A stretch of DNA of 64,000 nucleotides from Pseudomonas chlororaphis subsp. chlororaphis (GTDB taxonomy: Bacteria; Pseudomonadota; Gammaproteobacteria; Pseudomonadales; Pseudomonadaceae): the NCBI RefSeq assembly GCF_003945765.1, contig NZ_CP027712.1:1860001-1924000 (forward strand), given 5' to 3'. Below are positions 54,737 to 64,000 of the stretch, one piece after another (the stretch's first letter is position 1; the number at the start of each line of letters is the position of its first letter). The notes beneath the pieces were generated by a model that did no database searches, was not told the origin of the DNA, and was given only the letters and a program-made list of their open reading frames with translations. The position numbers and the translations under genes are program-made.

Positions 54737-56391
54737 TCCGGCGTCTATTGGCTTTTTTTAGCGTCGCGGCCTTTGCTCCCAGTCTCTGGGCGGCCGATGC
54801 CCTGACCGGCGAAGTGCATAAACAACCCCTCAATGTCTCTGCGATCATCATGTTCGTGCTGTTCGTCGGGGCCACCCTGTGTATCACCTACTGGGCCTCC
54901 AAGCGCAACAAGTCGGCGGCCGACTACTATGCCGCGGGCGGCAAGATCACTGGTTTCCAGAACGGCCTGGCGATTGCCGGTGACTACATGTCGGCGGCGT
55001 CCTTCCTGGGGATTTCCGCCCTGGTGTTCACCTCCGGCTACGATGGCCTGATCTATTCGATCGGCTTCCTGGTGGGCTGGCCGATCATTCTGTTCCTGAT
55101 CGCCGAGCGTCTGCGCAACCTGGGCAAGTACACCTTTGCCGATGTGGCGTCCTATCGCCTCGGGCAGACCCAGATCCGCTCGCTGTCGGCCTGCGGCTCG
55201 CTGGTGGTGGTGGCGTTCTACCTGATCGCGCAAATGGTCGGTGCCGGCAAGCTGATCCAGCTGCTGTTCGGCCTCGATTATCATGTGGCGGTGATCCTGG
55301 TGGGTATCCTGATGGTGCTGTACGTGCTGTTCGGCGGCATGCTGGCGACCACCTGGGTACAGATCATCAAGGCGGTCCTGCTGCTGTCCGGTGCCTCGTT
55401 CATGGCGCTGATGGTCATGAAGCATGTCAACTTCGACTTCAACATGCTGTTCTCCGAAGCCACCAAGGTTCACCCCAAAGGTGAAGCGATCATGAGCCCG
55501 GGCGGTCTGGTGAAGGATCCGATCTCGGCGTTCTCCCTGGGCCTGGCGCTGATGTTCGGTACCGCGGGCCTGCCGCACATCCTGATGCGCTTCTTCACCG
55601 TGAGCGACGCCAAGGAAGCGCGCAAGAGCGTGCTGTATGCCACCGGCTTCATCGGCTACTTCTACATCCTGACCTTCATCATCGGTTTTGGCGCGATCCT
55701 CCTGGTCAGCACCAACCCGGCGTTCAAGGACGCGGCGGGCGCTCTGCTCGGCGGCAACAACATGGCGGCGGTGCACCTGGCCAATGCCGTGGGCGGCAGC
55801 GTGTTCCTCGGCTTCATCTCGGCGGTGGCCTTCGCCACTATCCTGGCGGTGGTAGCTGGCCTGACCCTGGCCGGGGCCTCGGCGGTTTCCCATGACCTGT
55901 ACGCCAGCGTGATCAAGAAGGGCAAGGCCAACGAGAAGGATGAGATCCGCGTCTCGAAGATCACCACCGTGTGCCTGGGTGTGCTGGCGATTGCCCTGGG
56001 CATCCTGTTCGAGAGCCAGAACATCGCGTTCATGGTCGGCCTAGCGTTCTCCATCGCGGCGAGCTGCAACTTCCCGGTGCTGCTGCTTTCCATGTACTGG
56101 AAGAAGCTCACCACCCGCGGCGCCATGATTGGCGGCTGGCTGGGCCTGGTCAGCGCCGTTGGCCTGATGGTCCTCGGTCCGACCATCTGGGTGCAGATCA
56201 TGGGGCATGAAAAAGCCATCTTCCCTTACGAGTACCCGGCGCTGTTCTCGATGATCATTGCTTTTATCGGGATCTGGTTCTTCTCCATCACCGACAAGTC
56301 CACTGCGGCTGACAATGAGCGGGCGCTGTTCTTCCCGCAGTTCGTGCGCTCGCAGACCGGCCTGGGAGCCAGCGGGGCGGTATCGCACTAA
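54733..56391 (+). CDS. actP: Cation/acetate symporter ActP
   Basis: A 552-aa sodium:solute symporter with a signal-like first segment ending LWAAD, then thirteen or so hydrophobic segments. Motifs are [74 protein letters not shown] and [15 protein letters not shown]. It imports acetate and possibly glyoxylate or glycolate with a cation. It is coupled to yjcH. Confidence 0.95.
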   Translation: MIRRLLAFFSVAAFAPSLWAADALTGEVHKQPLNVSAIIMFVLFVGATLCITYWASKRNKSAADYYAAGGKITGFQNGLAIAGDYMSAASFLGISALVFTSGYDGLIYSIGFLVGWPIILFLIAERLRNLGKYTFADVASYRLGQTQIRSLSACGSLVVVAFYLIAQMVGAGKLIQLLFGLDYHVAVILVGILMVLYVLFGGMLATTWVQIIKAVLLLSGASFMALMVMKHVNFDFNMLFSEATKVHPKGEAIMSPGGLVKDPISAFSLGLALMFGTAGLPHILMRFFTVSDAKEARKSVLYATGFIGYFYILTFIIGFGAILLVSTNPAFKDAAGALLGGNNMAAVHLANAVGGSVFLGFISAVAFATILAVVAGLTLAGASAVSHDLYASVIKKGKANEKDEIRVSKITTVCLGVLAIALGILFESQNIAFMVGLAFSIAASCNFPVLLLSMYWKKLTTRGAMIGGWLGLVSAVGLMVLGPTIWVQIMGHEKAIFPYEYPALFSMIIAFIGIWFFSITDKSTAADNERALFFPQFVRSQTGLGASGAVSH

Positions 56392-56437
56392 GGCCCCTGT
56401 GTATCGGCTTCTATATATAAGCTGAGTTGCAAACCAG

Positions 56438-56466
56438 TGCCCCTGTCGAGAGACAGGGGCATTTTT
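56438..56466 (+). terminator. Intrinsic terminator of yjcH-actP
   Basis: TGCCCCTGTC/GACAGGGGCA stem with GAGA loop, followed by TTTTT. Confidence 0.93.
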
Positions 56467-56479
56467 ATTGGCGTCGCCC

Positions 56480-56601
56480 TTTGTAGCCGCTGGCGCAGCC
56501 TGCGATCGAGTGCGCAGCGCTCGCAAGCTCGTTCAGCGTGAGAGTGATGTGGAGTTGGTATTCCACATCCGCTGTGCGGCCGAATGCAGGCAGCTACAGG
56601 G
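56480..56601. repeat. Degenerate REP-like pair
   Basis: TTTGTAGCCGCTGGCGCAGCCTGCGATCG at the left and GCAGGCAGCTACAGG at the right, with small internal inverted repeats, in the 301-nt gap between actP and gltA. Besides this and the two terminators I see nothing else in the gap. Confidence 0.6.
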
Positions 56602-56629
56602 AAATGGCGGGGGAGGGGGGCATAAACAA

Positions 56630-56655
56630 ATACGGCCTCTATAAAGAGGCCGTAT
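56630..56655 (-). terminator. Intrinsic terminator of gltA
   Basis: 11-bp stem ATACGGCCTCT/AGAGGCCGTAT with a 4-nt loop, followed on the minus strand by a TTGTTTATG stretch. Confidence 0.82.
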
Positions 56656-56692
56656 CCGCTGCAGTCAAGACGTTAGCGCAAGGCAGCAGGTC

Positions 56693-57982
56693 TTACTTGC
56701 GGTCTTCCAGCTTGGTGATGTCGCGCGACTCGTAGCCGGTGTACAGCTGGCGAGGACGGCCGATCTTGTAAGGGCTGGAGAGCATTTCTTTCCAGTGCGA
56801 GATCCAGCCGACGGTACGCGCCAGGGCGAAGATCACGGTGAACATGCTGGTCGGAATGCCGATGGCCTTGAGGATGATCCCCGAGTAGAAGTCGACGTTC
56901 GGGTACAGCGAGCGCTCGATGAAGTAGGGGTCGGTCAGGGCGATCTCTTCCAGGCGCATGGCCAGTTCGAGTTGCGGATCGTTGGTGATGCCCAGTTCCT
57001 TCAGCACTTCGTCGCAGGTCTGCTTCATGACGGTGGCGCGCGGGTCGCGATTCTTGTAGACGCGGTGACCGAAGCCCATCAGCTTGAACGGATCGTTCTT
57101 GTCCTTGGCCTTGGCGATGAACTTGTCGATGTTCGAGACATCGCCAATTTCGTCGAGCATGGTCAGTACGGCTTCGTTGGCGCCGCCGTGAGCCGGGCCC
57201 CAGAGTGCGGCGATACCGGCAGCGATACAGGCGAACGGGTTGGCGCCCGAGGAGCCCGCCAGGCGTACGGTGGAGGTCGATGCGTTCTGCTCGTGGTCGG
57301 CATGGAGGATGAAGATCCGGTCCATTGCCTTGGCCAGCACCGGGCTGATCGGTTTGATCTCGCACGGGGTGTTGAACATCATGTGCAGGAAGTTTTCCGC
57401 GTACGACAGGTCGTTGCGCGGGTACATCATGGGTTGGCCCATGGAGTACTTGTAAACCATCGCGGCCAGGGTCGGCATCTTGGCAACCAGGCGGATCGCG
57501 GAGATTTCGCGATGCTGCGGGTTATTGATGTCCAGGGAGTCGTGGTAGAAGGCCGAGAGGGCGCCGACTACGCCGCACATGACCGCCATCGGGTGGGCGT
57601 CGCGACGGAAGCCGTTGAAGAAGGTCTTCAACTGCTCGTGAACCATGGTGTGGTTCTTCACGTTGCCGACGAACTGGGCCTTCTGTTCTGCGGTCGGCAA
57701 TTCGCCGTTGAGCAGCAGGTAGCAGGTTTCCAGGTAGTCCGACTTTTCAGCCAGCTGTTCGATCGGGTAGCCGCGGTGCAACAGAATGCCGTTGTCGCCG
57801 TCGATATAGGTGATTTTCGACTCGCAGGAGGCGGTCGACATGAAACCCGGGTCAAAGGTGAAGCGGCCCGTGGCCGTCAAGCCCCGAACATCGATTACAT
57901 CGGGACCAACGGTGCCGGTTAAAATGGGCAGCTCGACGGGGGCTGCGCCCTCGATGATCAACTGCGCTTTTTTGTCAGCCAT
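56693..57982 (-). CDS. gltA: Citrate synthase
   Basis: A 429-aa type II (Gram-negative hexameric) citrate synthase. Visible blocks are [18 protein letters not shown], the catalytic histidine regions [19 protein letters not shown] and [12 protein letters not shown], and [15 protein letters not shown]. It condenses acetyl-CoA and oxaloacetate into citrate, the entry of the TCA cycle. AGGAGG precedes the ATG. It is divergent from sdhCDAB. Confidence 0.98.
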   Translation of the reverse strand: MADKKAQLIIEGAAPVELPILTGTVGPDVIDVRGLTATGRFTFDPGFMSTASCESKITYIDGDNGILLHRGYPIEQLAEKSDYLETCYLLLNGELPTAEQKAQFVGNVKNHTMVHEQLKTFFNGFRRDAHPMAVMCGVVGALSAFYHDSLDINNPQHREISAIRLVAKMPTLAAMVYKYSMGQPMMYPRNDLSYAENFLHMMFNTPCEIKPISPVLAKAMDRIFILHADHEQNASTSTVRLAGSSGANPFACIAAGIAALWGPAHGGANEAVLTMLDEIGDVSNIDKFIAKAKDKNDPFKLMGFGHRVYKNRDPRATVMKQTCDEVLKELGITNDPQLELAMRLEEIALTDPYFIERSLYPNVDFYSGIILKAIGIPTSMFTVIFALARTVGWISHWKEMLSSPYKIGRPRQLYTGYESRDITKLEDRK

Positions 57983-58040
57983 GTGGCCTCCTATTTATGC
58001 TTGAAATCATCAGACAGACCCCCCACGCAGGGCCCGCACC

Positions 58041-58068
58041 ACTATAGTGAGATAAATCCGAATGTCAA
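58041..58068 (-). promoter_or_regulatory. sigma70 promoter of gltA
   Basis: Minus-strand TTGACA (58063-58068) and TATAGT (58041-58046) with a 16-nt spacer. The leader would be about 50 nt. Confidence 0.82.
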
Positions 58069-58182
58069 TTTGCCTAAAGTCTTGCCCCAGAAGGCTTTAA
58101 CCGGACTTTTTCCTCGAAATTCCCCGCCATTTACGCCTTTTATCCGCCTAACGCAATGAGCTATTAGGGGAAGGTGATTGCG

Positions 58183-58211
58183 TTGTCATTAGTAGCCTAA
58201 CTGTCTATACT
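58183..58211 (+). promoter_or_regulatory. sigma70 promoter of sdhCDAB
   Basis: TTGTCA (58183-58188), 17-nt spacer and TATACT (58206-58211). It implies a leader of about 115 nt before sdhC with several GC-rich inverted repeats (for example GGGCTTTCGGGCCC near 58230), a candidate place for small-RNA control. The remainder of the 351-nt gltA-sdhC gap shows no gene. Confidence 0.8.
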
Positions 58212-58333
58212 CGGCCACCGACCGCCATGGGCTTTCGGGCCCGGTTTGATGGGGGTCGTCACTCCCTGGGTGGTGGGTACCTGACCAGTGCACTCCCCAA
58301 CAACTTTGCCCTGATTGTTAGGGGCTCTTCAGT

Positions 58334-58720
58334 GTGAAAAAAGCCGTGAATAGCCAACGACCTGTAAACCTAGACCTAAGGACCATCAAACTCCCAGTCA
58401 CTGCTTACACGTCCATCCTTCACCGTATTTCCGGTGTCATCCTCTTTGTGAGCCTTGCCATCATGCTTTATGCATTGGACAAGTCGCTCAGCTCCGAGGA
58501 AGGCTTCGGCGAGGTGAAAGCGTGTCTGACCAGTCCGCTAGCCAAGCTAGTGATTTGGGGCATCCTGTCCGCCTTGCTGTATCACTTGGTTGCCGGTGTG
58601 CGCCATTTGATCATGGACATGGGCATCGGTGAGACGCTGGAAGGCGGCAAGCTGGGCTCTAAAATCGTTATCGCCGTATCCGTGGTGGTAATCGTTCTGG
58701 CAGGAGTTTGGATATGGTAA
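58334..58720 (+). CDS. sdhC: Succinate dehydrogenase cytochrome b556 subunit
   Basis: A 128-aa, three-span protein with a GTG start. The signature RPVNLDLRTIKLPVTAYTSILHRISGVILF includes the quinone-site Ser/Arg. A conserved haem-ligand histidine lies in LLYHLVAGVRHLIMD. It anchors complex II with SdhD. Its stop overlaps the sdhD start. Confidence 0.96.
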   Translation: MKKAVNSQRPVNLDLRTIKLPVTAYTSILHRISGVILFVSLAIMLYALDKSLSSEEGFGEVKACLTSPLAKLVIWGILSALLYHLVAGVRHLIMDMGIGETLEGGKLGSKIVIAVSVVVIVLAGVWIW

Positions 58721-59082
58721 CTAACGTCACGAACCTGTCGCGTTCGGGCCTCTATGACTGGATGGCACAACGTGTGTCTGCGGTCGTTCTCGCGGCTTAT
58801 TTCATCTTCCTGATCGGATACCTCGTTGCGAACCCGGGCCTTGGCTACGAGCAATGGCACGCACTGTTCTCCAACAACTGGATGCGTATCTTCAGCCTGC
58901 TGGCCATGGTTGCTCTGGGCGCTCACGCCTGGGTCGGCATGTGGACCATTTCGACCGACTACCTGACGCCGATGGCGCTGGGCAAGTCGGCGACTGCAGT
59001 ACGTTTCCTTTTCCAGGCAGTATGCGGCGTTGCAATGTTCGCCTACTTCGTCTGGGGTGTGCAGATTCTCTGGGGTATCTGA
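58714..59082 (+). CDS. sdhD: Succinate dehydrogenase membrane anchor subunit
   Basis: A 122-aa, three-span protein starting at ATG 58714 after CAGGAG. The signature is SRSGLYDWMAQRVSAVVLAAYFIFL, with the haem-ligand His in LGAHAWVGMWTISTDY. It completes the membrane anchor of complex II and overlaps sdhC by 7 nt. Confidence 0.96.
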   Translation: MVTNVTNLSRSGLYDWMAQRVSAVVLAAYFIFLIGYLVANPGLGYEQWHALFSNNWMRIFSLLAMVALGAHAWVGMWTISTDYLTPMALGKSATAVRFLFQAVCGVAMFAYFVWGVQILWGI

Positions 59083-59085
59083 TTC

Positions 59086-60858
59086 ATGGCTAACATTCCA
59101 ACGATTTCTTTCGACGCCATCATCATTGGTGGCGGCGGCGCCGGCATGCGTGCCGCATTGCAGCTGGCCCAGGGCGGCCACAAGACTGCAGTGATCACCA
59201 AGGTGTTCCCGACCCGCTCGCACACTGTGTCGGCCCAGGGCGGCATCACCTGCGCCATCGCGTCGGCCGACCCGAACGATGACTGGCGCTGGCACATGTA
59301 CGATACCGTCAAGGGGTCCGACTATATCGGTGACCAGGACGCTATCGAATACATGTGTCAGGAAGGCCCGGCCGCGGTTTTCGAGCTGGACCACATGGGC
59401 CTGCCGTTCTCCCGCACCGAAACCGGTCGTATCTACCAGCGTCCTTTCGGCGGCCAGTCCAAGGACTACGGTAAAGGCGGCCAGGCTGCCCGTACCTGCG
59501 CGGCTTCCGACCGTACCGGTCACGCGCTGCTGCACACCCTTTATCAGGGCAACCTGAAAGCCGGCACCACCTTCCTGAACGAGTACTACGCTGTTGACCT
59601 GGTGAAGAACCAGGACGGCGCGTTCGTCGGTGTGATCGCGATCTGCATCGAAACCGGCGAAACCACCTACATCCGCGCGAAAGCCACCGTATTGGCGACT
59701 GGCGGTGCAGGGCGTATCTACGCATCCACCACCAACGCCCTGATCAACACCGGTGACGGTGTCGGCATGGCGCTGCGTGCTGGCGTGCCGGTACAAGACA
59801 TCGAAATGTGGCAGTTCCACCCGACCGGCATCGCCGGTGCCGGTGTACTGGTTACCGAAGGTTGCCGTGGTGAAGGCGGTTACCTGATCAACAAGCACGG
59901 CGAGCGTTTCATGGAGCGTTATGCTCCGAACGCCAAGGACCTTGCCGGTCGTGACGTTGTTGCCCGTTCGATGGTGAAAGAAATCATCGCCGGCAACGGT
60001 TGCGGTCCGAATGGCGACCACGTGATGCTCAAGCTCGACCACCTGGGCGAGGAAGTGTTGCACAGCCGTCTGCCAGGCATCTGCGAACTGTCCAAGACTT
60101 TCGCTCACGTTGACCCGGTGGTTGCTCCGGTTCCGGTTGTTCCGACTTGCCACTATATGATGGGCGGCGTTGCCACCAACATTCATGGTCAGGCGATCAC
60201 CCAGAACGCCGAAGGCAACGACGAAATCATCCCTGGCCTGTTCGCAGTGGGTGAAGTGGCTTGCGTATCGGTTCACGGTGCCAACCGTCTGGGCGGCAAC
60301 TCGCTGCTCGACCTGGTGGTATTCGGCCGCGCTGCCGGCCTGCACCTGGAAAAAGCGCTGACCGACGGTATCGAATACGACGACGCCACCGACGCCGACA
60401 TCAATGCGGCCCTGGCACGTCTGTCCGCCCTCAACGAGCGTACCGACGGCGAAGACGTGGCGACCCTGCGTCGCGAGCTGCAAAGCTGCATGCAGAACTA
60501 CTTCGGCGTATTCCGCACCGGCGAATACATGCAGAAGGGCATCGCCCAGCTGGCCGAGCTGCGCACCCGCATCGCCAACGTCAAAATCAACGACAAGTCG
60601 CAGGCGTTCAACACTGCACGTATCGAAGCGCTGGAACTGCAGAACCTGCTGGAAGTGGCCGAAGCCACTGCCATCGCTGCCGAAGTGCGTAAAGAGTCCC
60701 GTGGCGCCCACGCCCGTGAAGACTTCGAAGACCGCGACGACGAAAACTGGCTGTGCCACACCCTGTACTTCCCGGGTGAGAAGCGCGTTGCCAAGCGTGC
60801 CGTTAACTTCTCGCCGAAGACTGTTCCGACTTTTGAACCAAAAGTCCGGACTTACTAA
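59086..60858 (+). CDS. sdhA: Succinate dehydrogenase flavoprotein subunit
   Basis: A 590-aa flavoprotein with FAD-binding [11 protein letters not shown] and covalent flavinylation His46 ([12 protein letters not shown]). Further blocks are [21 protein letters not shown], the active-site GRDVVARSM and [11 protein letters not shown]. It oxidises succinate to fumarate in complex II. Codon use shows more CGT/GTT than neighbours, as in highly expressed genes. Confidence 0.98.
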   Translation: MANIPTISFDAIIIGGGGAGMRAALQLAQGGHKTAVITKVFPTRSHTVSAQGGITCAIASADPNDDWRWHMYDTVKGSDYIGDQDAIEYMCQEGPAAVFELDHMGLPFSRTETGRIYQRPFGGQSKDYGKGGQAARTCAASDRTGHALLHTLYQGNLKAGTTFLNEYYAVDLVKNQDGAFVGVIAICIETGETTYIRAKATVLATGGAGRIYASTTNALINTGDGVGMALRAGVPVQDIEMWQFHPTGIAGAGVLVTEGCRGEGGYLINKHGERFMERYAPNAKDLAGRDVVARSMVKEIIAGNGCGPNGDHVMLKLDHLGEEVLHSRLPGICELSKTFAHVDPVVAPVPVVPTCHYMMGGVATNIHGQAITQNAEGNDEIIPGLFAVGEVACVSVHGANRLGGNSLLDLVVFGRAAGLHLEKALTDGIEYDDATDADINAALARLSALNERTDGEDVATLRRELQSCMQNYFGVFRTGEYMQKGIAQLAELRTRIANVKINDKSQAFNTARIEALELQNLLEVAEATAIAAEVRKESRGAHAREDFEDRDDENWLCHTLYFPGEKRVAKRAVNFSPKTVPTFEPKVRTY

Positions 60859-60870
60859 AGGGTGATCGAT

Positions 60871-61575
60871 ATGTTGCAAGTCGAAGTTTATCGTTACAAC
60901 CCTGACACCGACTCCGCGCCGAAAACCCAGGTTTTCCAGGTCGACACCGGTGGCAAGGATTTGATGGTGCTGGACGTACTGGCGCTGATCAAAGAGCAGG
61001 ACGAAGGTTTCTCCTATCGTCGCTCCTGCCGTGAAGGCGTTTGCGGTTCCGACGGCATGAACATCAACGGCAAGAACGGCCTGGCCTGCATCACGCCGCT
61101 GTCTGCCGTGGTGAAGAACAACAAGCTGGTTGTTCGTCCGCTCCCAGGTTTGCCGGTTATCCGTGACCTGGTCGTCGATATGAGCATCTTCTACAAGCAA
61201 TACGAGAAGGTGAAGCCATTCCTGCAGAACGACACGCCGGCTCCGGCCATCGAACGTCTGCAGTCCCCTGAAGAGCGCGAAAAGCTCGATGGTCTGTACG
61301 AGTGCATCCTGTGCGCTTGCTGCTCGACTTCCTGCCCGTCCTTCTGGTGGAACCCGGACAAGTTCCTGGGTCCAGCTGCCCTGCTGCAAGCCTATCGCTT
61401 CCTGGCAGACAGCCGCGACACCAAGACGTCCGAGCGCCTGGCTTCGCTGGATGATCCGTTCAGCGTATTCCGCTGCCGCGGCATCATGAACTGCGTCAAC
61501 GTTTGTCCGAAAGGCCTGAACCCGACTAAGGCCATCGGTCACATACGTAACATGCTGCTCTCGAGCGGCGTGTGA
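60871..61575 (+). CDS. sdhB: Succinate dehydrogenase iron-sulfur subunit
   Basis: A 234-aa protein starting at ATG 60871 (MLQVEVYRYNPDTDS) with AAGGG upstream; a GTG at 60862 serves as part of the ribosome site. [2Fe-2S] ligands are in SCREGVCGSDG...LAC. The [4Fe-4S] and [3Fe-4S] ligands are in CILCACCSTSCPSFWW and CRGIMNCVNVCPKGLNP. It passes electrons from SdhA to ubiquinone. Confidence 0.98.
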   Translation: MLQVEVYRYNPDTDSAPKTQVFQVDTGGKDLMVLDVLALIKEQDEGFSYRRSCREGVCGSDGMNINGKNGLACITPLSAVVKNNKLVVRPLPGLPVIRDLVVDMSIFYKQYEKVKPFLQNDTPAPAIERLQSPEEREKLDGLYECILCACCSTSCPSFWWNPDKFLGPAALLQAYRFLADSRDTKTSERLASLDDPFSVFRCRGIMNCVNVCPKGLNPTKAIGHIRNMLLSSGV

Positions 61576-61629
61576 TTCAGCTGCTGTAACCCAGTTGTTG
61601 TAAAGGCAGGACCGCTGTACCCGTAGAGG

Positions 61630-61663
61630 CTACGGCGCAGGCTTCAACCGGCGCCGTAGTTTT
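61630..61663 (+). terminator. Hairpin/terminator or attenuator between sdhB and sucA
   Basis: CTACGGCGC/GCGCCGTAG stem with a 12-nt loop, followed by only four T. In pseudomonads sdh and suc genes are adjacent, so this may give partial read-through. Confidence 0.65.
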
Positions 61664-61851
61664 AAGCTGAGCAGCAGCTCACAAAGTTGCCGCTCGTATT
61701 TTGAAGAAATGAGACAAGCAGGGGCATCCGGGCTGGTACCCGGACTATCAGCGTGATCCTAAGTGGCTTGTTTTGGTCGCTGCACTCGGACTTTTGCAAG
61801 TTTGCTCGGTGTCTTCGCCGGTGGTGTTCCCCTAACCGAGGGTGACCAAGC

Positions 61852-64000
61852 ATGCAAGAAAGCGTGATGCAGCGCATGTGGAACAGCGCCTACCTATCCG
61901 GTAGTAACGCTGCCTATGTGGAAGAGCTCTACGAGCTCTACCTGCACGACCCTAACGCTGTGCCAGAAGAGTGGCGCACTTACTTCCAGAAGTTGCCTAC
62001 CGACGGCAGCACTGCCATCGATGTTTCGCACTCGACAATCCGCGATCATTTCGTGTTGCTGGCAAAGAACCAGCGCCGCGCCCAGCCGGTATCCGCCGGT
62101 AGCGTGAGCAGCGAGCACGAGAAGAAGCAAGTTGAAGTGCTGCGATTGATCCAGGCCTACCGTATGCGTGGCCACCAGGCAGCCCAGCTGGACCCGCTGG
62201 GGCTGTGGCAGCGTCCTGCACCTGCAGACCTGTCAATCAATCATTACGGCTTGACCAATGCCGATCTTGATACGACCTTCCGTGCCGGCGACCTGTTCAT
62301 CGGCAAAGAGGAAGCGAGCCTACGCGAAATTCACGAAGCGTTGCAGCAGACATATTGCCGCACCATCGGCGCTGAATTTACGCACATCACCGATTCCGAG
62401 CAGCGCCAGTGGTTCCAGCAGCGTCTGGAAAGCGTACGCGGCCGTCCGACCTACTCCACGGATATCAAGGGTCATCTGCTCGAGCGCGTCACCGCAGCTG
62501 AAGGCCTCGAAAAATACCTGGGCACCAAGTATCCGGGCACCAAGCGTTTCGGCCTGGAAGGCGGCGAAAGCCTGATCCCGATGCTCGACGAGCTGATCCA
62601 GCGTTCCGGTTCCTACGGGACCAAGGAAGTCGTGATCGGCATGGCCCACCGTGGTCGCCTCAACGTCCTGGTCAACACCTTCGGCAAGAACCCGCGCGAG
62701 CTGTTCGACGAGTTCGAAGGCAAGAAGAAGGTCGAACTGGGTTCCGGTGACGTGAAATACCACCAGGGCTTCTCGTCCAACGTGATGACCACCGGCGGTG
62801 AAGTTCACCTGGCCATGGCCTTCAACCCGTCCCACCTGGAGATCGTTTCGCCAGTGGTCGAGGGTTCGGTGCGCGCCCGTCAGGATCGCCGCAACGACCA
62901 GACCGGTGACAAGGTTCTGCCAATCTCGATCCACGGTGACGCTGCTTTCGCAGGCCAGGGCGTGGTGATGGAAACCTTCCAGATGTCGCAGACCCGCGGT
63001 TTCAAGACCGGCGGCACCGTGCACATCGTGATCAACAACCAGGTCGGTTTCACCATCAGCAACCCGCTGGACTCGCGTTCCACCGAGTACGCCACCGACG
63101 TCGCGAAAATGATCCAGGCGCCGATCCTCCATGTAAATGGTGACGATCCGGAAGCCGTGCTGTTCGTGACCCAGCTGGCCATCGACTACCGCATGCAGTA
63201 CAAGCGCGATGTGGTGATCGACCTGGTCTGCTACCGTCGTCGCGGCCACAACGAAGCGGACGAGCCAAGCGGCACCCAGCCTCTGATGTACCAGCAGATC
63301 GCCAAGCAGCGCACCACCCGTGAGCTGTATGCCGATCGTCTGGTCCAGGCAAGCGTGCTCGACGCCGAGCGTGTTCAGGCGAAAGTCGACGAATACCGCA
63401 ACGCGCTGGACAACGGCCTGCACGTCGTGAAGAGCCTGGTCAAAGAGCCGAACAAAGAGCTGTTCGTGGACTGGCGTCCATATCTGGGTCACGCCTGGAC
63501 TGCACGTCATGACACCACCTTCGATCTGAAGACCCTGCAGGAACTGTCCGCCAAGCTGCTGGAGCTGCCGGAAGGCTTCGTGGTCCAGCGCCAGGTCGCG
63601 AAGATCTACGAAGACCGTCAGAAGATGCAAGCCGGCGGCCTGCCGATCAACTGGGGTTATGCCGAAACCATGGCATACGCGACCCTGGCGTTCGAAGGTC
63701 ACCCGATCCGCATGACCGGCCAGGATATCGGCCGCGGTACGTTCTCGCACCGTCATGCGGTCCTGCACAACCAGAAAGACGCCAGCACCTACATTCCGCT
63801 GCAGCACCTGTACGACGGCCAGCCACGTTTCGATCTGTACGATTCGTTCCTGTCCGAAGAAGCCGTACTGGCGTTCGAATACGGTTACTCGACCACCACG
63901 CCAAACGCGCTGGTGATCTGGGAAGCCCAGTTCGGCGACTTCGCCAACGGTGCCCAGGTGGTGATCGACCAGTTCATCACCAGTGGCGAGCACAAGTGGG
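61852..64000 (+). CDS. sucA: 2-oxoglutarate dehydrogenase E1 component (3' end outside window)
   Basis: Open from ATG 61852 (MQESVMQRMWNSAYLSGSNA; GAGGGTGACC upstream) to the window end, 716 residues of a usual ~940. Blocks seen are EKKQVEVLRLIQAYRMRGHQAAQLDPLG, the ThDP-domain VVIGMAHRGRLNVLVNTFGK, SIHGDAAFAGQGVVMETFQMS, NNQVGFTISNP and RRGHNEADEPSGTQPLMY, and the start of the transketolase-like domain (MTGQDIGRGTFSHRHAVLH). It decarboxylates 2-oxoglutarate in the TCA cycle. The 3' part is cut by the window end. Confidence 0.97.
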   Translation, partial: MQESVMQRMWNSAYLSGSNAAYVEELYELYLHDPNAVPEEWRTYFQKLPTDGSTAIDVSHSTIRDHFVLLAKNQRRAQPVSAGSVSSEHEKKQVEVLRLIQAYRMRGHQAAQLDPLGLWQRPAPADLSINHYGLTNADLDTTFRAGDLFIGKEEASLREIHEALQQTYCRTIGAEFTHITDSEQRQWFQQRLESVRGRPTYSTDIKGHLLERVTAAEGLEKYLGTKYPGTKRFGLEGGESLIPMLDELIQRSGSYGTKEVVIGMAHRGRLNVLVNTFGKNPRELFDEFEGKKKVELGSGDVKYHQGFSSNVMTTGGEVHLAMAFNPSHLEIVSPVVEGSVRARQDRRNDQTGDKVLPISIHGDAAFAGQGVVMETFQMSQTRGFKTGGTVHIVINNQVGFTISNPLDSRSTEYATDVAKMIQAPILHVNGDDPEAVLFVTQLAIDYRMQYKRDVVIDLVCYRRRGHNEADEPSGTQPLMYQQIAKQRTTRELYADRLVQASVLDAERVQAKVDEYRNALDNGLHVVKSLVKEPNKELFVDWRPYLGHAWTARHDTTFDLKTLQELSAKLLELPEGFVVQRQVAKIYEDRQKMQAGGLPINWGYAETMAYATLAFEGHPIRMTGQDIGRGTFSHRHAVLHNQKDASTYIPLQHLYDGQPRFDLYDSFLSEEAVLAFEYGYSTTTPNALVIWEAQFGDFANGAQVVIDQFITSGEHKW

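Noticed and set aside
58582..61542. 986-codon open frame on the minus strand opposite sdhD, sdhA and sdhB
   Set aside because: It is antisense to three unmistakable genes and its composition (Val/Gly/Gln/His-rich, no domains) is what GC-rich codon bias produces on the opposite strand.

Overview
The window is a chromosomal segment of a Pseudomonas, most likely from the P. fluorescens species complex. The evidence is the flagellar/chemotaxis order cheA-cheB-motC-motD-parC-parP-cheW followed directly by the ccmABCDEFGHI cytochrome c maturation operon, the gltA/sdhCDAB/sucA junction, the pseudomonad-type REP elements, and GC-rich coding with long spurious antisense frames. No tRNA, rRNA, CRISPR array, transposase or integrase was found.

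Layout: 1-9.5 kb holds the end of cheA and the rest of chemotaxis cluster I (methylesterase CheB, MotC/MotD stator, ParC/ParP polar array-positioning pair, CheW, a DUF2802 protein), then two convergent flagellar-export genes (FlhB C-terminal-like, FliK-like). 9.7-16.7 kb is the complete ccm operon with mostly overlapping genes. 16.7-24.9 kb is mixed: a proline-rich lipoprotein, an unknown membrane protein, a LysR regulator whose 5' end is frameshifted, an MFS exporter, a DUF5666-like periplasmic protein, a RidA-like protein, a sulfate-binding protein, a K+ channel and a urea transporter. 24.9-33.1 kb is the glyoxylate/tartronate semialdehyde pathway (gcl-hyi-glxR-ttuD-pyk), divergent from an HbpS/GlcG-like gene and followed by a TetR regulator. 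REP hairpins sit in most of its gaps, and two TTGTATACAA palindromes lie in the divergent promoter region.

The accessory centrepiece is 35.9-46.5 kb: an eleven-gene unit encoding an SGNH-like hydrolase, a 28-aa peptide, a haem-oxygenase-like di-iron (HDO) protein, an amidinotransferase, LysE, a NodU/CmcH-type carbamoyltransferase, a 47-aa membrane peptide, a class III aminotransferase, a formyltransferase and two more LysE exporters. From memory, this gene set and order, including two ORFs under 150 nt, match the gvg cluster of P. fluorescens WH6, which makes the oxyvinylglycine 4-formylaminooxyvinylglycine (germination-arrest factor). A MocR-type regulator is divergent from it and a strong terminator closes it. 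How the small ORFs and the HDO protein build the N-O-vinyl unit is the most interesting open question here.

46.5-56.4 kb returns to common pseudomonad genes: a FUSC exporter, MlaA with an alpha/beta hydrolase, a GH17 glucan enzyme, a betaine-type binding protein, and yjcH-actP acetate uptake. 56.7-64 kb is the TCA block: gltA divergent from sdhCDAB, then sucA, which runs off the window end. Recognisable sigma70 promoters are present for gltA and sdh.
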